Assembly (NCBI RefSeq): GCF_000382205.1
Contig: NZ_KB907787.1
Span: forward strand, 186,001-250,000
Length of the DNA stretch: 64,000 bases
Direction of reading: 5' to 3'
DNA from: Dyadobacter beijingensis DSM 21582
GTDB taxonomy: Bacteria > Bacteroidota > Bacteroidia > Cytophagales > Spirosomataceae
The notes beneath the pieces are model-generated. The model ran no database searches, was not told the DNA's origin, and was given only the letters and a program-made list of their open reading frames with translations. A program made the translations under genes and the position numbers. Of the stretch, positions 12,936-22,044 are shown piece after piece. How positions within the stretch are numbered: the first letter of the stretch is position 1; every line of letters begins with the position of its first letter.

Positions 12936-13310
12936 ATGAACAACTACCAGGAAATCACACGCTATCTCGACAACGCGCGGGAAATTCTCAGTACCAAGGC
13001 AAATAAGCAAGGACAAGTCTATAAGGATATCAAATATGTCCAAATGGCCTCGGGAACAGCTTACAGCGCAGCATTGATGATTGCTGATGAGTATTTGAGG
13101 AAGAAAGAGGGCGCAAAATTTACAAAACCTAATAGTATTGACGAATATCGGATTCGTCTTAACCGGCATAACAAGACTTTGATGGCCTATTTGAACAAAG
13201 CTTATGATATGCTGCACCTCGCCGGGTACTACCATGGCACTCCTTCTGTTGGAACAATCAAGCAAGGAATGGAAGCCACACAAAAAATGCTTGCATTGAT
13301 CCTTAATTAG
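12936..13310 (+). CDS. DUF5618-like small protein
   Basis: A 124-aa alpha-helical protein with no signal peptide. The pattern YLDNAREILSTKA...YKDIKYVQMASGTAYSAALMIADEYL matches what I recall of DUF5618, a small Bacteroidota family with HEPN-like helices often found beside toxin-antitoxin or accessory genes. No catalytic R-x4-6-H motif of active HEPN RNases is obvious. It starts 34 bases after higA on the same strand and ends before a strong bidirectional terminator, so it may be a third gene of the higBA transcript. Confidence 0.6.
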   Translation: MNNYQEITRYLDNAREILSTKANKQGQVYKDIKYVQMASGTAYSAALMIADEYLRKKEGAKFTKPNSIDEYRIRLNRHNKTLMAYLNKAYDMLHLAGYYHGTPSVGTIKQGMEATQKMLALILN

Positions 13311-13328
13311 AATTGAATTCAAACAAAA

Positions 13329-13359
13329 AAACGGCCGGCAGTTTAACCGCCGGCCGTTT
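13329..13359. terminator. Bidirectional terminator between the DUF5618 gene and accC
   Basis: AAACGGCCGGC (13329-13339) pairs perfectly with GCCGGCCGTTT (13349-13359) around a 9-base loop. An A-run on the left and T residues on the right let it serve both convergent transcripts. Confidence 0.85.
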
Positions 13360-13412
13360 GCGTATCTATCCCCTTTCTCTTCGGAGAAATGAGAGATCAC
13401 CTGACTTCTGAA

Positions 13413-14759
13413 TTATTTCAACGCAGAGAAATCAAATGACTCCAAATATTTGGTAGTGAAATTACCGGATTTGAAGCCCGGATCATCCATCAGCTTAATG
13501 TGGAATGGGATCGTAGTTTTGATACCTTCGATCACAAACTCCTGCAATGCCCGCTTCATACGCGTGAGCACCTCCTCGCGTGACTGGCCGCTTACGATCA
13601 GTTTCGCAATCATGGAGTCGTAGTTTGGCGGGATGGTGTAGCCGCTGTACACGTGGCTGTCGATGCGCACGCCGTGACCACCGGGGAAATGCAGGTTGGT
13701 AATTTTTCCTGGTGCAGGACGGAAGCCGTTTGCCGGATCTTCCGCATTGATGCGGCATTCCATGGCGTAAAGCTTCGGCGTATAGTTCGTTCCGGTGATA
13801 GGCTCGCCCGCCGCTACTTTGATCTGCTCCTTAATCAGGTCAAAATCAGTAACTTCTTCGGTAATCGGGTGCTCTACCTGGATCCGCGTGTTCATTTCCA
13901 TGAAGTAGAAATCGCCGTGCTTGTCGACGAGGAACTCGATGGTACCAGCTCCTTCATAGCCGATCGCCTGCGCACCTTTGATGGCCGCCGCACCCATTTT
14001 CTCCCGCAATTCGGGCGTGATGATCGGGGAGGGCGTTTCTTCTACCAGCTTCTGGTGACGACGCTGGATCGAGCAGTCGCGTTCCGAAAGGTGGCATACC
14101 TTACCGAACTGGTCGCCGATGATCTGGATTTCGATGTGACGGGGCTCTTCCACGAATTTTTCGAGGTACAAACCGTCGTTTCCGAATGCAGCGGCAGACT
14201 CCGTACGGGCATCGTTCCATGCTTTTTCGAACTCTTCGGGTTTGTTGATCACCCGCATTCCGCGTCCGCCACCACCTGCCGTCGCTTTCACGATCACGGG
14301 GTAGCCGATGCCTTCTGCGAGTTCTTTGCCTTGCTCCAATGATTCGAGCAAACCTTCCGAGCCTGGTACAACCGGCACGCCGGCTGCGATCATCGTCGCT
14401 TTCGCGGTAGCCTTGTCGCCCATTCCGTTGATCTGAGCGGCGGTGGCTCCAATGAATTTGATGCCGTAATCTGCACAGATTTGTGAGAATTCGGCGTTTT
14501 CGGACAAGAATCCGTAACCCGGGTGGATCGCATCCGCGCCGGTTACTTCCGCTGCCGAAATGATATTCTGGATGCTCAGGTAGGATTGCCTGCTGGGCGG
14601 AGGACCGATACAAACGGCCTCGTCGGCAAACCGTACGTGAAGGCTGTCGCGATCGGCTGTCGAGTAAACCGCGACAGTCTTGATGCCCATTTCACGACAG
14701 GTCCTGATCACACGCAGGGCGATCTCGCCCCGGTTAGCAATGAGTATCTTTTTAAACAT
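13413..14759 (-). CDS. accC: Acetyl-CoA carboxylase, biotin carboxylase subunit
   Basis: A 448-aa ATP-grasp enzyme that carboxylates biotin on AccB using ATP and bicarbonate, the first half-reaction of malonyl-CoA formation. [19 protein letters not shown] opens the N-terminal domain. The glycine-rich ATP loop [13 protein letters not shown] (about 157-169), [17 protein letters not shown] and [14 protein letters not shown] active-site segments are all intact. Length is normal. It is the last gene of the DUF177-rpmF-plsX-fabH-efp-accB-accC cluster, 27 bases after accB. Confidence 0.97.
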   Translation of the reverse strand: MFKKILIANRGEIALRVIRTCREMGIKTVAVYSTADRDSLHVRFADEAVCIGPPPSRQSYLSIQNIISAAEVTGADAIHPGYGFLSENAEFSQICADYGIKFIGATAAQINGMGDKATAKATMIAAGVPVVPGSEGLLESLEQGKELAEGIGYPVIVKATAGGGGRGMRVINKPEEFEKAWNDARTESAAAFGNDGLYLEKFVEEPRHIEIQIIGDQFGKVCHLSERDCSIQRRHQKLVEETPSPIITPELREKMGAAAIKGAQAIGYEGAGTIEFLVDKHGDFYFMEMNTRIQVEHPITEEVTDFDLIKEQIKVAAGEPITGTNYTPKLYAMECRINAEDPANGFRPAPGKITNLHFPGGHGVRIDSHVYSGYTIPPNYDSMIAKLIVSGQSREEVLTRMKRALQEFVIEGIKTTIPFHIKLMDDPGFKSGNFTTKYLESFDFSALK

Positions 14760-14786
14760 GTAATTCAGTGAGTTTTTGTCCGCTGC

Positions 14787-15269
14787 TTATGCAGGTTCAA
14801 CCAGGAACAATGGCTGGTCAAATTCCACCGGAGTTGCGTTTTCAACGAGGATTTTTACGATTTTACCTGATACTTCGGATTCAATTTCGTTGAACAGTTT
14901 CATCGCCTCGATTACGCAAACAACTTTTCCAGGCTTGATTTCGTCACCAATGTTCGCGAAAGCGGGTGTTTCGGGGCTGGATGCGCGGTAGAATGTACCG
15001 ATCATCGGCGATTTAATGGTGATCAGGTTGGATGAAGCCGGTTCTTTGGAAACCGCTGGTTCTGCCGAAGCTGCCGGTGCCGCTGCTGCCGGAGCCGCAG
15101 GAGCGATTGCAGGTGCTGGTGCCGCAACAGGTGCCGCGGTGTAGGATACCACCGGTGCAGCGCCGTAGCGTTTTACCTTGATTTTCAGATCGGTCGTTTC
15201 GATATTCACTTCATCAAGTCCCGACTGGGCAATGAAGTCAATCAGTTTTTGGATTTCTTTGGTTTCCAT
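14787..15269 (-). CDS. accB: Acetyl-CoA carboxylase biotin carboxyl carrier protein
   Basis: A 160-aa protein with three parts: a short N-terminal domain (1-40), an Ala/Pro-rich mobile linker (41-78) and a biotinyl domain (80-160). The biotin acceptor is Lys124 in the E-A-M-K motif. It carries carboxybiotin between AccC and the carboxyltransferase, which is not encoded in the window. It begins 4 bases after efp and is followed by accC, so expression of the three should be coupled. Confidence 0.96.
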   Translation of the reverse strand: METKEIQKLIDFIAQSGLDEVNIETTDLKIKVKRYGAAPVVSYTAAPVAAPAPAIAPAAPAAAAPAASAEPAVSKEPASSNLITIKSPMIGTFYRASSPETPAFANIGDEIKPGKVVCVIEAMKLFNEIESEVSGKIVKILVENATPVEFDQPLFLVEPA

Positions 15270-15273
15270 TTAA

Positions 15274-15840
15274 TTAAGATTTAACTCTTTCTACGTATTC
15301 GTATGTGCGTGTGTCTACTTTGATTTTTTCACCTTCGTCGATAAAAAGAGGCACCATAATGCGCGCACCGGTTTCCACCTCGATCGCCTTTTTAGGAGAG
15401 TTGGCGGTATCGCCTTTCAAGCCCGGCTCGGAGTAAGTTACGGTTAATTCTACGAAAGGAGGGAGTTCGCAGGTCAAAGGAGCTTCCGTTTCGGTATTGA
15501 TCAGGATCTCAACTTCCTGGCCTTCTTTCATCAGGTCGGCGGCTGTCACCAGTTTTTCGTCGATCAACACCTGGTCGAACGTCTCGGAGTTCATGAAGTT
15601 GTAGCCAACTTCGTCTTTATATAGGAATTGGAATTTGTGTCTTTCCACACGCACGGGCGTAATGCCGGCGCCTGACGAGAACGTGTTGTCCAGAACTTTA
15701 CCGCTTGTGAGGCTTTTCAGTTTGGTACGTACGAACGCATTGCCTTTTCCGGGTTTCACGTGCTGGAATTCAATCACCTGAAAAAGATCATGGTTGAAAT
15801 GGATTACCAAACCGTTACGCAAATCTGCAGTAGTTGCCAT
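15274..15840 (-). CDS. efp: Translation elongation factor P
   Basis: A 188-aa three-domain EF-P that relieves ribosome stalling at polyproline. The loop that reaches the peptidyl-transferase centre reads HVKPGKGNAF, with Lys32 at the tip, matching the lysine modified in E. coli-type EF-P; whether it is modified here cannot be told. The C-terminal OB domain with GLKGDTANSPKKAIEVETG and VPLFIDEGEKIKVDTRTYEY is complete. Located between fabH and accB, a placement also seen in other bacteria. Confidence 0.96.
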   Translation of the reverse strand: MATTADLRNGLVIHFNHDLFQVIEFQHVKPGKGNAFVRTKLKSLTSGKVLDNTFSSGAGITPVRVERHKFQFLYKDEVGYNFMNSETFDQVLIDEKLVTAADLMKEGQEVEILINTETEAPLTCELPPFVELTVTYSEPGLKGDTANSPKKAIEVETGARIMVPLFIDEGEKIKVDTRTYEYVERVKS

Positions 15841-15879
15841 TTTTATGCTAATGAATTGTATAATAATGCTTTAATGAAA

Positions 15880-16881
15880 TCACACTTGCGCGTCGTATGC
15901 CCATTTGAGGTACATGGCGCCCCAGGTAAAGCCTCCGCCGAATGCGGCGAGTATCAGGTTATCCCCTTTTTTGAGTTGTGATTCGTAATCCCACAGGCAC
16001 AAGGGGATGGTTGCTGCCGTGGTGTTTCCGTATTTGTGAATATTCATCATCACCTTTTCCATGCCTACGCCCATCCGGTTGGCGGTTGCCTCGATGATCC
16101 GGCGGTTGGCCTGGTGAGGGACGAGCCACGCTGTGTTTTCGCTGGTAAGCCCGTTGCGATCCATGATATCGGCCGCAATGTCGGCCATGTTGGTCACGGC
16201 AAACTTGAATACCTGCGCACCATCCTGGTAAACGTAATGCAGCCTGTTTTCTACCGTTTCGTGGGTAGGCGGGTAGCGGCTTCCACCGGCTTTCTGGTTG
16301 AGGTAAGGATACCCGGCGCCATCCGATTTGATGATCGAGTCGAGAATTCCGTTGCCTTCGGTGTCGGGTTCGAGCAGTACGGCGCCGGCGCCGTCTCCGA
16401 AGAGTACGCAGGTCTTGCGGTCGGTATAATCGACAATCGCGGACATTTTATCCGAACCTACGACGATGATTTTTTTATATTTTCCGGTCTCGATAAACTG
16501 CGAGCCGAGCGTCAATGCGTAAATAAAGCCTGAACAAGCCGCCTGGATATCGAAGCTTCCGATATTGCGGATGCCTGCCATGTCGCAGATAAGGTTGGCT
16601 GTGCAGGGGAAAACAAAATCGGGTGTGGTAGTAGCGCAGATCAGCAGATCGATCTCTTCGGGACGTGTATTGGTTTTGGCCAGCAATCCTTTTACCGCCT
16701 CCGCACCCATATGTGAACTTCCTAAACCTTCGCCTTTGAGAATACGCCTTTCCTTGATACCTGTACGGCTGACGATCCACTCGTCATTCGTTGCAACCAT
16801 TGTTTCCAACTCTGCATTCGTCAAAACGTAATCAGGCACATACCCTTGTATTCCTGTTATAGAGGCTTTAATATGGGTCAT
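15880..16881 (-). CDS. fabH: 3-oxoacyl-ACP synthase III
   Basis: A 333-aa thiolase-fold enzyme that condenses acetyl-CoA (or a branched starter) with malonyl-ACP to begin fatty-acid synthesis. The catalytic triad is visible: Cys116 in AACSGF, His256 in VPHQANRR and Asn286 in HKYGNTTAA. Length is slightly above the E. coli enzyme. ATG at 16881 gives the usual start a few residues before the first strand ([15 protein letters not shown]). It lies 89 bases after plsX and 39 bases before efp. Confidence 0.96.
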   Translation of the reverse strand: MTHIKASITGIQGYVPDYVLTNAELETMVATNDEWIVSRTGIKERRILKGEGLGSSHMGAEAVKGLLAKTNTRPEEIDLLICATTTPDFVFPCTANLICDMAGIRNIGSFDIQAACSGFIYALTLGSQFIETGKYKKIIVVGSDKMSAIVDYTDRKTCVLFGDGAGAVLLEPDTEGNGILDSIIKSDGAGYPYLNQKAGGSRYPPTHETVENRLHYVYQDGAQVFKFAVTNMADIAADIMDRNGLTSENTAWLVPHQANRRIIEATANRMGVGMEKVMMNIHKYGNTTAATIPLCLWDYESQLKKGDNLILAAFGGGFTWGAMYLKWAYDAQV

Positions 16882-16970
16882 GATAAATCAACTATTCAAA
16901 ATCCGAATAGATTTGGTAAAATAGGACAGTTTCTGTTTTTTCATAGTCATGTGGTTGTCAGCATCCGTTG

Positions 16971-17909
16971 TTAGTTCAATGCCTGCGCGATGTGCTGATA
17001 AGCTTTGGATTTTACCTGCTTATAGGCCCAACCTACCATATTTTTGATAGCCAGAGGCGTTGACACCCCGTGTGCGATCATCACATTTCCATTCACCCCG
17101 ATAATGGGACTGCCTCCGATGGACTCGTAGTTTGTCTGGTCGATAAAATCGTCCTGAAAACCTCTCTTCTTGGAGATTTCGTACAACGACTCCCCAAGTT
17201 TAAACAAAATATTACCCGTAAAACCGTCGGTTACGATGACGTCGGCCTTATTGGTGAAGAGATCTTTCCCTTCGATATTTCCGATGAAATTGATGCGCTT
17301 GTTTTGTTTCAGGAGCGGGTAGGTGGCTTGTGAAGTGAGGGAGCCTTTTTGCTCTTCTTCCCCGATATTCATCAATGCAACCCGCGGTTTTTCGATCTGA
17401 AACGTGTGCTGGGCGAAGATGGAGCCTATCTCACCGAATTGGGAAAGGACTTCCGGCTTACAATCGGCATTGGCACCGATATCGAGCATGACCGCGTAGC
17501 CCCCGCCTACCTGCGGAACGAGCCCGGCGATGGCGGGGCGCAGGATGCCTTCGATAGCCTTAATGCTGAAAAGGGCGCCCACGTGCATGGCACCAGTGTT
17601 TCCTGCACTGCAGAATATGTCTACCTCTTTTTCTTTCAGAAGTTTGAAACCCACGCCAATGCTGGAATTGGGTTTTTGAGAAAGGGCTTTGGTAGGATGT
17701 TCCCCCATCTCGATCACATCTTCTGCGTGAACGACGTCAACATTAGTAGGCGTGAAGCTGTGCTGGTTGAAAATATCCCAGATCACGTTTTCACGGCCAA
17801 TTAAAACGATTCTCGCCTCGGATGGTAGCTCAGAAGAGGCTTGGATCACCCCTTCAACAATTGCTTGCGGAGCTAAATCTCCCCCCATAGCATCTACCGC
17901 AATTTTCAT
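16971..17909 (-). CDS. plsX: Phosphate acyltransferase
   Basis: A 312-aa enzyme making acyl-phosphate from acyl-ACP, the donor for PlsY in glycerophospholipid synthesis. The N-terminal MKIAVDAMGGD motif is diagnostic, followed by GNTGAMHVGALF, IGANADCKPE and VTDGFTGNILFK. Length is normal. It is 131 bases after rpmF, enough for an internal promoter, and precedes fabH as in many bacteria. The cluster thus links membrane-lipid initiation with fatty-acid initiation. Confidence 0.96.
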   Translation of the reverse strand: MKIAVDAMGGDLAPQAIVEGVIQASSELPSEARIVLIGRENVIWDIFNQHSFTPTNVDVVHAEDVIEMGEHPTKALSQKPNSSIGVGFKLLKEKEVDIFCSAGNTGAMHVGALFSIKAIEGILRPAIAGLVPQVGGGYAVMLDIGANADCKPEVLSQFGEIGSIFAQHTFQIEKPRVALMNIGEEEQKGSLTSQATYPLLKQNKRINFIGNIEGKDLFTNKADVIVTDGFTGNILFKLGESLYEISKKRGFQDDFIDQTNYESIGGSPIIGVNGNVMIAHGVSTPLAIKNMVGWAYKQVKSKAYQHIAQALN

Positions 17910-18040
17910 TTACACGCTGTTATTTTGACAAATAAGTTAGAAACCGAAGGTGTAAATTTAGCAGATGTGCCGCAGTAAAAAAGAATTTCGCAACAACTTT
18001 TATAGGGCTGCTGCGAAATTGAATTGCTCATCGACTGAAA

Positions 18041-18235
18041 CTAAACCGTTTTAGTATAGTTTTCAACTACAACCTTTCCTCTGTAAACCAGGTTGCCTTC
18101 GTGTACGTGTGCACGGTGCAATTGGTGGATTTCTCCGGTTGTAGCATCAGTTCCCAACTGCTTTCCGGTAAGGAAATCGTGCGCTCTGCGTGAATCGCGA
18201 CGGGTGCTGGAATGTCTCCGCTTAGGATGTGCCAT
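18041..18235 (-). CDS. rpmF: 50S ribosomal protein L32
   Basis: A 64-aa basic protein starting MAHPKRRHSSTRRDSRRAHDF, characteristic of L32. No cysteine is present, so this is the zinc-free form. It sits between the DUF177 gene and plsX, the classical arrangement. The 62-base gap upstream contains a 6-bp hairpin (18272-18291). Confidence 0.95.
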   Translation of the reverse strand: MAHPKRRHSSTRRDSRRAHDFLTGKQLGTDATTGEIHQLHRAHVHEGNLVYRGKVVVENYTKTV

Positions 18236-18271
18236 GATATTTTTGGTCTATTGTTATTTACTATTTATGTC

Positions 18272-18291
18272 CCAGGGGTTCAAATCCCTGG
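18272..18291 (-). promoter_or_regulatory. Hairpin in the rpmF leader resembling a tRNA T-arm
   Basis: CCAGGG (18272-18277) pairs with CCCTGG (18286-18291) around GTTCAAAT on the plus strand. The plus-strand loop mimics the TTCAAAT T-loop of tRNAs, but no acceptor or anticodon stem is nearby. As transcribed (minus strand) it lies about 37 bases before the L32 start and could act as a leader element. Confidence 0.4.
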
Positions 18292-18297
18292 CTGTTG

Positions 18298-18855
18298 TTA
18301 CTTTTTCAAATTCTTCAAGGCTTCCCAGCGAGGATCGATTTTCTCTTCATCCTCCCTTTCGTCCCCTTCCTCCGTTTTTCCCCCCGAGGTATAAACCAAC
18401 GTTCCTTCCTCCTCATCATTTTCGAGGTCGAAATCATCTTCCTCAGTGCGCAGGCTCGGGTGGAGCTTCTTTACAGGCAATGACAGCGCGATAAAATCGA
18501 AAACGTAACGCGCTACGTTGATCCTGTTGGTATTACGGTTGATGATCTCGATCTCATCCGTCAGTTCCTCGTTGTGATCGCCGAATTTCAGGATAATGCG
18601 CTCGTCGGAATCAATCGGCTCCTCGAACGTTTCCAGGCTGCGGTCGCAAGTCAGGGTTACGCTTCCTTTCGTTTGAAAACGGAGCTGGATCATCGTCGCC
18701 GATTTGTTCAGCACAACGTGCGTTTTGAAGTGCCCCTGCTCGATCAGATCCTGTTCCATTTCCTCAAAAAAAGCGTCGCCAGACTCCATATCATAGTCAT
18801 ACTGTTTGTCTTCCAAACCGTAAATGTCTATGTTGTATTTACTTAGCTCTTTCAC
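18298..18855 (-). CDS. DUF177 (YceD-like) protein
   Basis: A 185-aa acidic protein of the DUF177 family, almost always encoded just upstream of rpmF; homologues are tied to 23S rRNA or large-subunit biogenesis. The N-terminus VKELSKYNIDIYGLEDKQYDYD, a central TCDRSLETFEEPI segment with only one of the usual paired cysteines, and a very acidic C-terminal region (DFDLENDEEEG...) are visible. GTG at 18855 is chosen because family members start at this point and because a TAnnTTTG promoter box lies only about 20 bases upstream; the frame continues upstream to 18939 but that part would be untranscribed. Confidence 0.8.
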   Translation of the reverse strand: MKELSKYNIDIYGLEDKQYDYDMESGDAFFEEMEQDLIEQGHFKTHVVLNKSATMIQLRFQTKGSVTLTCDRSLETFEEPIDSDERIILKFGDHNEELTDEIEIINRNTNRINVARYVFDFIALSLPVKKLHPSLRTEEDDFDLENDEEEGTLVYTSGGKTEEGDEREDEEKIDPRWEALKNLKK

Positions 18856-18874
18856 TTTTTCTGTCAAAAGGAGT

Positions 18875-18884
18875 GCAAAGGTAA
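18875..18884 (-). promoter_or_regulatory. Bacteroidota-type -7 promoter box of the DUF177-accC cluster
   Basis: On the minus strand the bases read TTACCTTTGC, matching the TAnnTTTG consensus of the Bacteroidota primary sigma factor. It lies 19 bases before the GTG start of the DUF177 gene. No clear -33 TTTG box was seen. Confidence 0.55.
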
Positions 18885-18954
18885 TGTGTTTCAGTTTAAT
18901 AAAAAACATTGGGCCGGAAATTTGTTGACCATCCGGCACTAATGCTGTGCTTCG

Positions 18955-19587
18955 TCAGATTTTCCGCGCCGGATTGCCGAAATAGGTCGCGCCGGCGGGA
19001 ACATTCTCTACCACCACCGAGCCTGCGCCAATGCGCGCATTCTTACCCACCTCAATTCCCGCGACGATCACCGCGCCGGAACCGATAAAAACACCGTCGG
19101 CCAGTTTCACGCGGTCGTTCACGATGGCGCCTGCGCCGATGGTCACGAAATCGCCTACGATGGCCGAGGTATCGATGATCGCGCCGGTTTGCACCAGGCA
19201 ATGATGGCCGATCACGGTGCGCGCTCCGATCGCAGCCCGCGCCGCAATGAGGTTGCCGTGGCCGATTGCCGCCATGCCTGAAATGACCGCAGTATCGTGG
19301 ACTGCATTCACAGGCATATTCTTATACTCTTCGTTGATCGTTTCCACGAGCCGCTCCCGCACCGATTTCTCACCGATAGCGATAAACACCTCGCATTTGG
19401 AACCGATGATGCTGAGGTAGCTTGTGTCGTCGGTGTTGCCGAGTACGGTTACCTCGCCAAATTCTTTGCCGTGCAGCTCCGCGTGGTCGTCGAGGAAGCC
19501 ATACACGAGTACATTATTTCTTCTGAAAATATCGAGGGCCTGCATCCCGAGGTCGCCGGCTCCAAAAATTAATACGGGGTTTTCCAT
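18955..19587 (-). CDS. NeuD/PglD-family sugar O- or N-acyltransferase
   Basis: A 210-aa protein with an N-terminal nucleotide-sugar binding half (PVLIFGAGDLGMQALDI) and a C-terminal left-handed beta-helix made of hexapeptide repeats (from about residue 95: IAARAAIGARTVIGHHCLVQTGAIID...). The catalytic-type histidine is at the start of the helix (HDTAVI or GHG). The ending GNPARKI is typical of NeuD/PglD acetyltransferases, which acetylate UDP-amino sugars or sialic acid. ATG 19587 is preferred over 19620 because it begins right at the Rossmann strand. It stands alone, with no nearby surface-sugar cluster. Confidence 0.82.
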   Translation of the reverse strand: MENPVLIFGAGDLGMQALDIFRRNNVLVYGFLDDHAELHGKEFGEVTVLGNTDDTSYLSIIGSKCEVFIAIGEKSVRERLVETINEEYKNMPVNAVHDTAVISGMAAIGHGNLIAARAAIGARTVIGHHCLVQTGAIIDTSAIVGDFVTIGAGAIVNDRVKLADGVFIGSGAVIVAGIEVGKNARIGAGSVVVENVPAGATYFGNPARKI

Positions 19588-19671
19588 AGTTGCTATTGGT
19601 ATTGAATAAAAAGTCTTCATTCGAGCAGTTAGTTCAAATGAAGACTCAAAAACCTGGCCAAGGGGCCGCGT

Positions 19672-20352
19672 TTACAGGAACGTCACGCGGATGACGATCG
19701 GCTGCCCCCAAAACAGGCCGTATGGGGAAATGTTGTTCCCGTAATCGTCGACCTGGTTGTCGTAATTAAAATTATATAATGCCGTCAAATGCACGGCCTT
19801 GATGAACTTGCCGCCCAAAGGCTGGCTGTAAGCAGCTCCGAGCATGGGCGAAGTGATCCATTTCCGGGCATCATATTTCTTATAGGTATCGGCTTCCACG
19901 TTCAATGCTTCCACTTCGCCGATGATATTGATCTCCGGGATCACGGCGTACATCAGAAATGCCCGGCCGCCATAATAGATGGAATTGACACCTGCGAGGT
20001 TCGATTTAAAATACATCCCCGTCACGCCCACACCTGCCACGAGGTTTTCGGCCAATTCATATCCGGCCATCGGCGAAAGGTTCACATTCGTATAAGTCCC
20101 AAGGCTCAATCCGAAGCTTCCACCGAGCCGCAAACGATCGATAAACGATTTGTTTTTAAAATCGGACAGCTTCTTTTTCTCTGCCAGGACGGGTTTCTGC
20201 TGCGGGTTTCTTTCGACAGGAGGCACTTCCTTCCTTTCCGGCTGTTCCTTCCGAAGCGAATCCGGGCGGTAGTATTCGTCTTGGGCCAGGAGTGAAGGAC
20301 CGGTCAAAACCGCCAGCAGGAGCACGACTGGCAGGAGGATTTTACTTTTCAT
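19672..20352 (-). CDS. Secreted or outer-membrane beta-barrel protein, function unknown
   Basis: A 226-aa protein with a signal peptide (MKSKILLPVVLLLAVLTGPSLLAQ), a charged and proline-rich segment (28-65) and then a run of amphipathic strands with glycine and aromatic residues (RLGGSFGLSLGTYTNVNLSPMAGYEL...) ending in RVTFL with a terminal hydrophobic. This fits a small outer-membrane barrel. No family was recognised. The start at 20352 gives a proper signal peptide; the frame extends upstream to 20451 with a polybasic stretch unlikely to be translated. Divergent from the M61 peptidase gene. Confidence 0.65.
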   Translation of the reverse strand: MKSKILLPVVLLLAVLTGPSLLAQDEYYRPDSLRKEQPERKEVPPVERNPQQKPVLAEKKKLSDFKNKSFIDRLRLGGSFGLSLGTYTNVNLSPMAGYELAENLVAGVGVTGMYFKSNLAGVNSIYYGGRAFLMYAVIPEINIIGEVEALNVEADTYKKYDARKWITSPMLGAAYSQPLGGKFIKAVHLTALYNFNYDNQVDDYGNNISPYGLFWGQPIVIRVTFL

Positions 20353-20462
20353 CTGAAAATCGTTTATTTTATAATATTGTAACTGGTAACGTAGGAACTT
20401 CTGTTTTTGGTCTGCTTCCAAACTGCGCTTCCGGCCCCTCTTAACACCCACGCGTTTTGTCT

Positions 20463-21956
20463 ATGCATTATTACGTTTCCGTACCTGACCCACAATCCCG
20501 TTTTCTCGACATCACCTACACCATCCCCGAAATCAACAGCGATCAAATCGAGATCCAGCTGCCCGCTTGGCGGCCCGGGAGATACGAGCTTCAAAATTTT
20601 GCCAAAAATATTCAATTTATCGAAGCGATATCAGCCGCTGGTCACAAACTGCCGCTGAATAAGGTAACAAAAGACCGCTGGCGGGTTGGAACTGCGGGCG
20701 AAACGAAGGTGCGGATACATTATACCTATTATGCCTCCATTCAGAATGCGGGGAGCAGCTATGTGGACGAGGAGCTGTGGTACCTGAATTTTATCAACTT
20801 CTGTATGTATACGGAAGGGCGCATCACGGAACCGTATCATGTGGAACTCGCATTGCCCGAAGGTTACCAGATCGCCTGCGGATTGCCATTGGCGGGTAAG
20901 AATGTATTATCGGCAAGGGACTTTTATCAATTGGTGGATAGCCCGATGCTTGCCTCGGAAAGTCTGCAAAAATGCGAATACGAGGTGCGAGGGGTGCATT
21001 TCAAAATCTGGATGCATGGTAACCTGAAACCCAATTGGCGGCGCATCGAGCGCGATTTCCGCCGGTTCTCACGCGAGCAGATCGCGATGATGCAGGAATT
21101 TCCCGAAAAAGACTACCATTTCCTTAACCTGATCCTGCCCACCGCATTCTACCACGGTGTAGAGCACCAGAACTCGACGATGATCGTCCTCGGTCCCGAC
21201 GATGAAGGGGAAGGGCTTTATTCGGACCTCCTGGGTGTGAGCTCACACGAGCTTTTTCATGCCTGGAATATCATCCGAATCCGCCCGACGGAACTGCTGC
21301 CCTATGATTTTACCAAAGAAAATTACTTCCAAACCTGCTTCGTAGCGGAGGGCTGCACGACCTACTACGGCGATCTTTTCCTGCGGCGCGCCGGCGTTTT
21401 CAACGACGAAACCTACGCCAAAGAATTGCAGGTATATATGAAGCGGCATTTCGAAAGCAGCGCACATGCCGCGCAGTCGCTGGCGGAATCCTCGTTCGAT
21501 CTCTGGCTGGATGGCTATGAAAAGGGCATCCCTAACCGGAAAGTGTCGGTCTACCACAAAGGTGCCCTGGTAGCGCTGATCCTCGATTTGTATCTGAGGA
21601 AGAAAACCAATCACGCGCAGTCGCTGGACGACGTGATGAAGTTGCTATGGGTGCGTTTCGGCAAGCCGTTTGTCGGATATACGCTTCAAGACTATATCAA
21701 TATAGTAGAAGAAGTGGCCGGCGAATCGCTCGGATGGTACTGGAACGAATGTATTTTCAGTGTCACCCCGCTGGAAGAACGACTGAACGAAGCGCTCGCA
21801 TTTGTAGGCATGCAAATGTCGGTTTTCAGCAATGGTAATGTGCAGCTTAACGTCCTGGATGATTTTAAGGCGCAAATGCAGCGGGAAAAATGGCTCGAAA
21901 CGGTGCAGGTTCTGACGATCGAGGAAGAAGAGCTGGAAGGGGAGGAGGAGGAATAG
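20463..21956 (+). CDS. M61-family metallopeptidase without a recognisable PDZ domain
   Basis: A 497-aa protein with the M61 (glycyl aminopeptidase-like) layout: N-terminal beta-sandwich (1-165), then a gluzincin domain. The zinc motif HELFH is at 262-266 in HELFHAWN; the third ligand is probably the Glu in VAEGCTTYYGDL. No signal peptide is seen, so it appears cytoplasmic. Family members usually run to about 580-620 residues with a C-terminal PDZ domain; here only about 70 residues follow the catalytic core and end in an acidic tail (EEEELEGEEEE). ATG 20463 is chosen over the TTG two codons earlier. Confidence 0.85.
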   Translation: MHYYVSVPDPQSRFLDITYTIPEINSDQIEIQLPAWRPGRYELQNFAKNIQFIEAISAAGHKLPLNKVTKDRWRVGTAGETKVRIHYTYYASIQNAGSSYVDEELWYLNFINFCMYTEGRITEPYHVELALPEGYQIACGLPLAGKNVLSARDFYQLVDSPMLASESLQKCEYEVRGVHFKIWMHGNLKPNWRRIERDFRRFSREQIAMMQEFPEKDYHFLNLILPTAFYHGVEHQNSTMIVLGPDDEGEGLYSDLLGVSSHELFHAWNIIRIRPTELLPYDFTKENYFQTCFVAEGCTTYYGDLFLRRAGVFNDETYAKELQVYMKRHFESSAHAAQSLAESSFDLWLDGYEKGIPNRKVSVYHKGALVALILDLYLRKKTNHAQSLDDVMKLLWVRFGKPFVGYTLQDYINIVEEVAGESLGWYWNECIFSVTPLEERLNEALAFVGMQMSVFSNGNVQLNVLDDFKAQMQREKWLETVQVLTIEEEELEGEEEE

Positions 21957-22028
21957 GGACCGCCGTCGGCTGACCGCCGACAGGTGTTTCGTGATTGGTA
22001 ATCGATAATGCGACTTGACCGGCGGTCC
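21957..22028. repeat. GC-rich inverted repeat between convergent genes (REP-like)
   Basis: GGACCGCCG (21957-21965) is the exact reverse complement of CGGCGGTCC (22020-22028), enclosing 54 bases. Its left arm continues into CTGACCGCCG, a string also present (inverted) at 24146-24155. Probably a short interspersed palindromic element or a two-way terminator. Confidence 0.55.
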
Positions 22029-22044
22029 GGGGTCGGCCCTCAAC

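Noticed and set aside
18272..18291. Possible tRNA gene suggested by a GGTTCAAATCC string
   Set aside because: No acceptor, D or anticodon stem and no CCA end can be built around it, and it lies in a 62-base gap.
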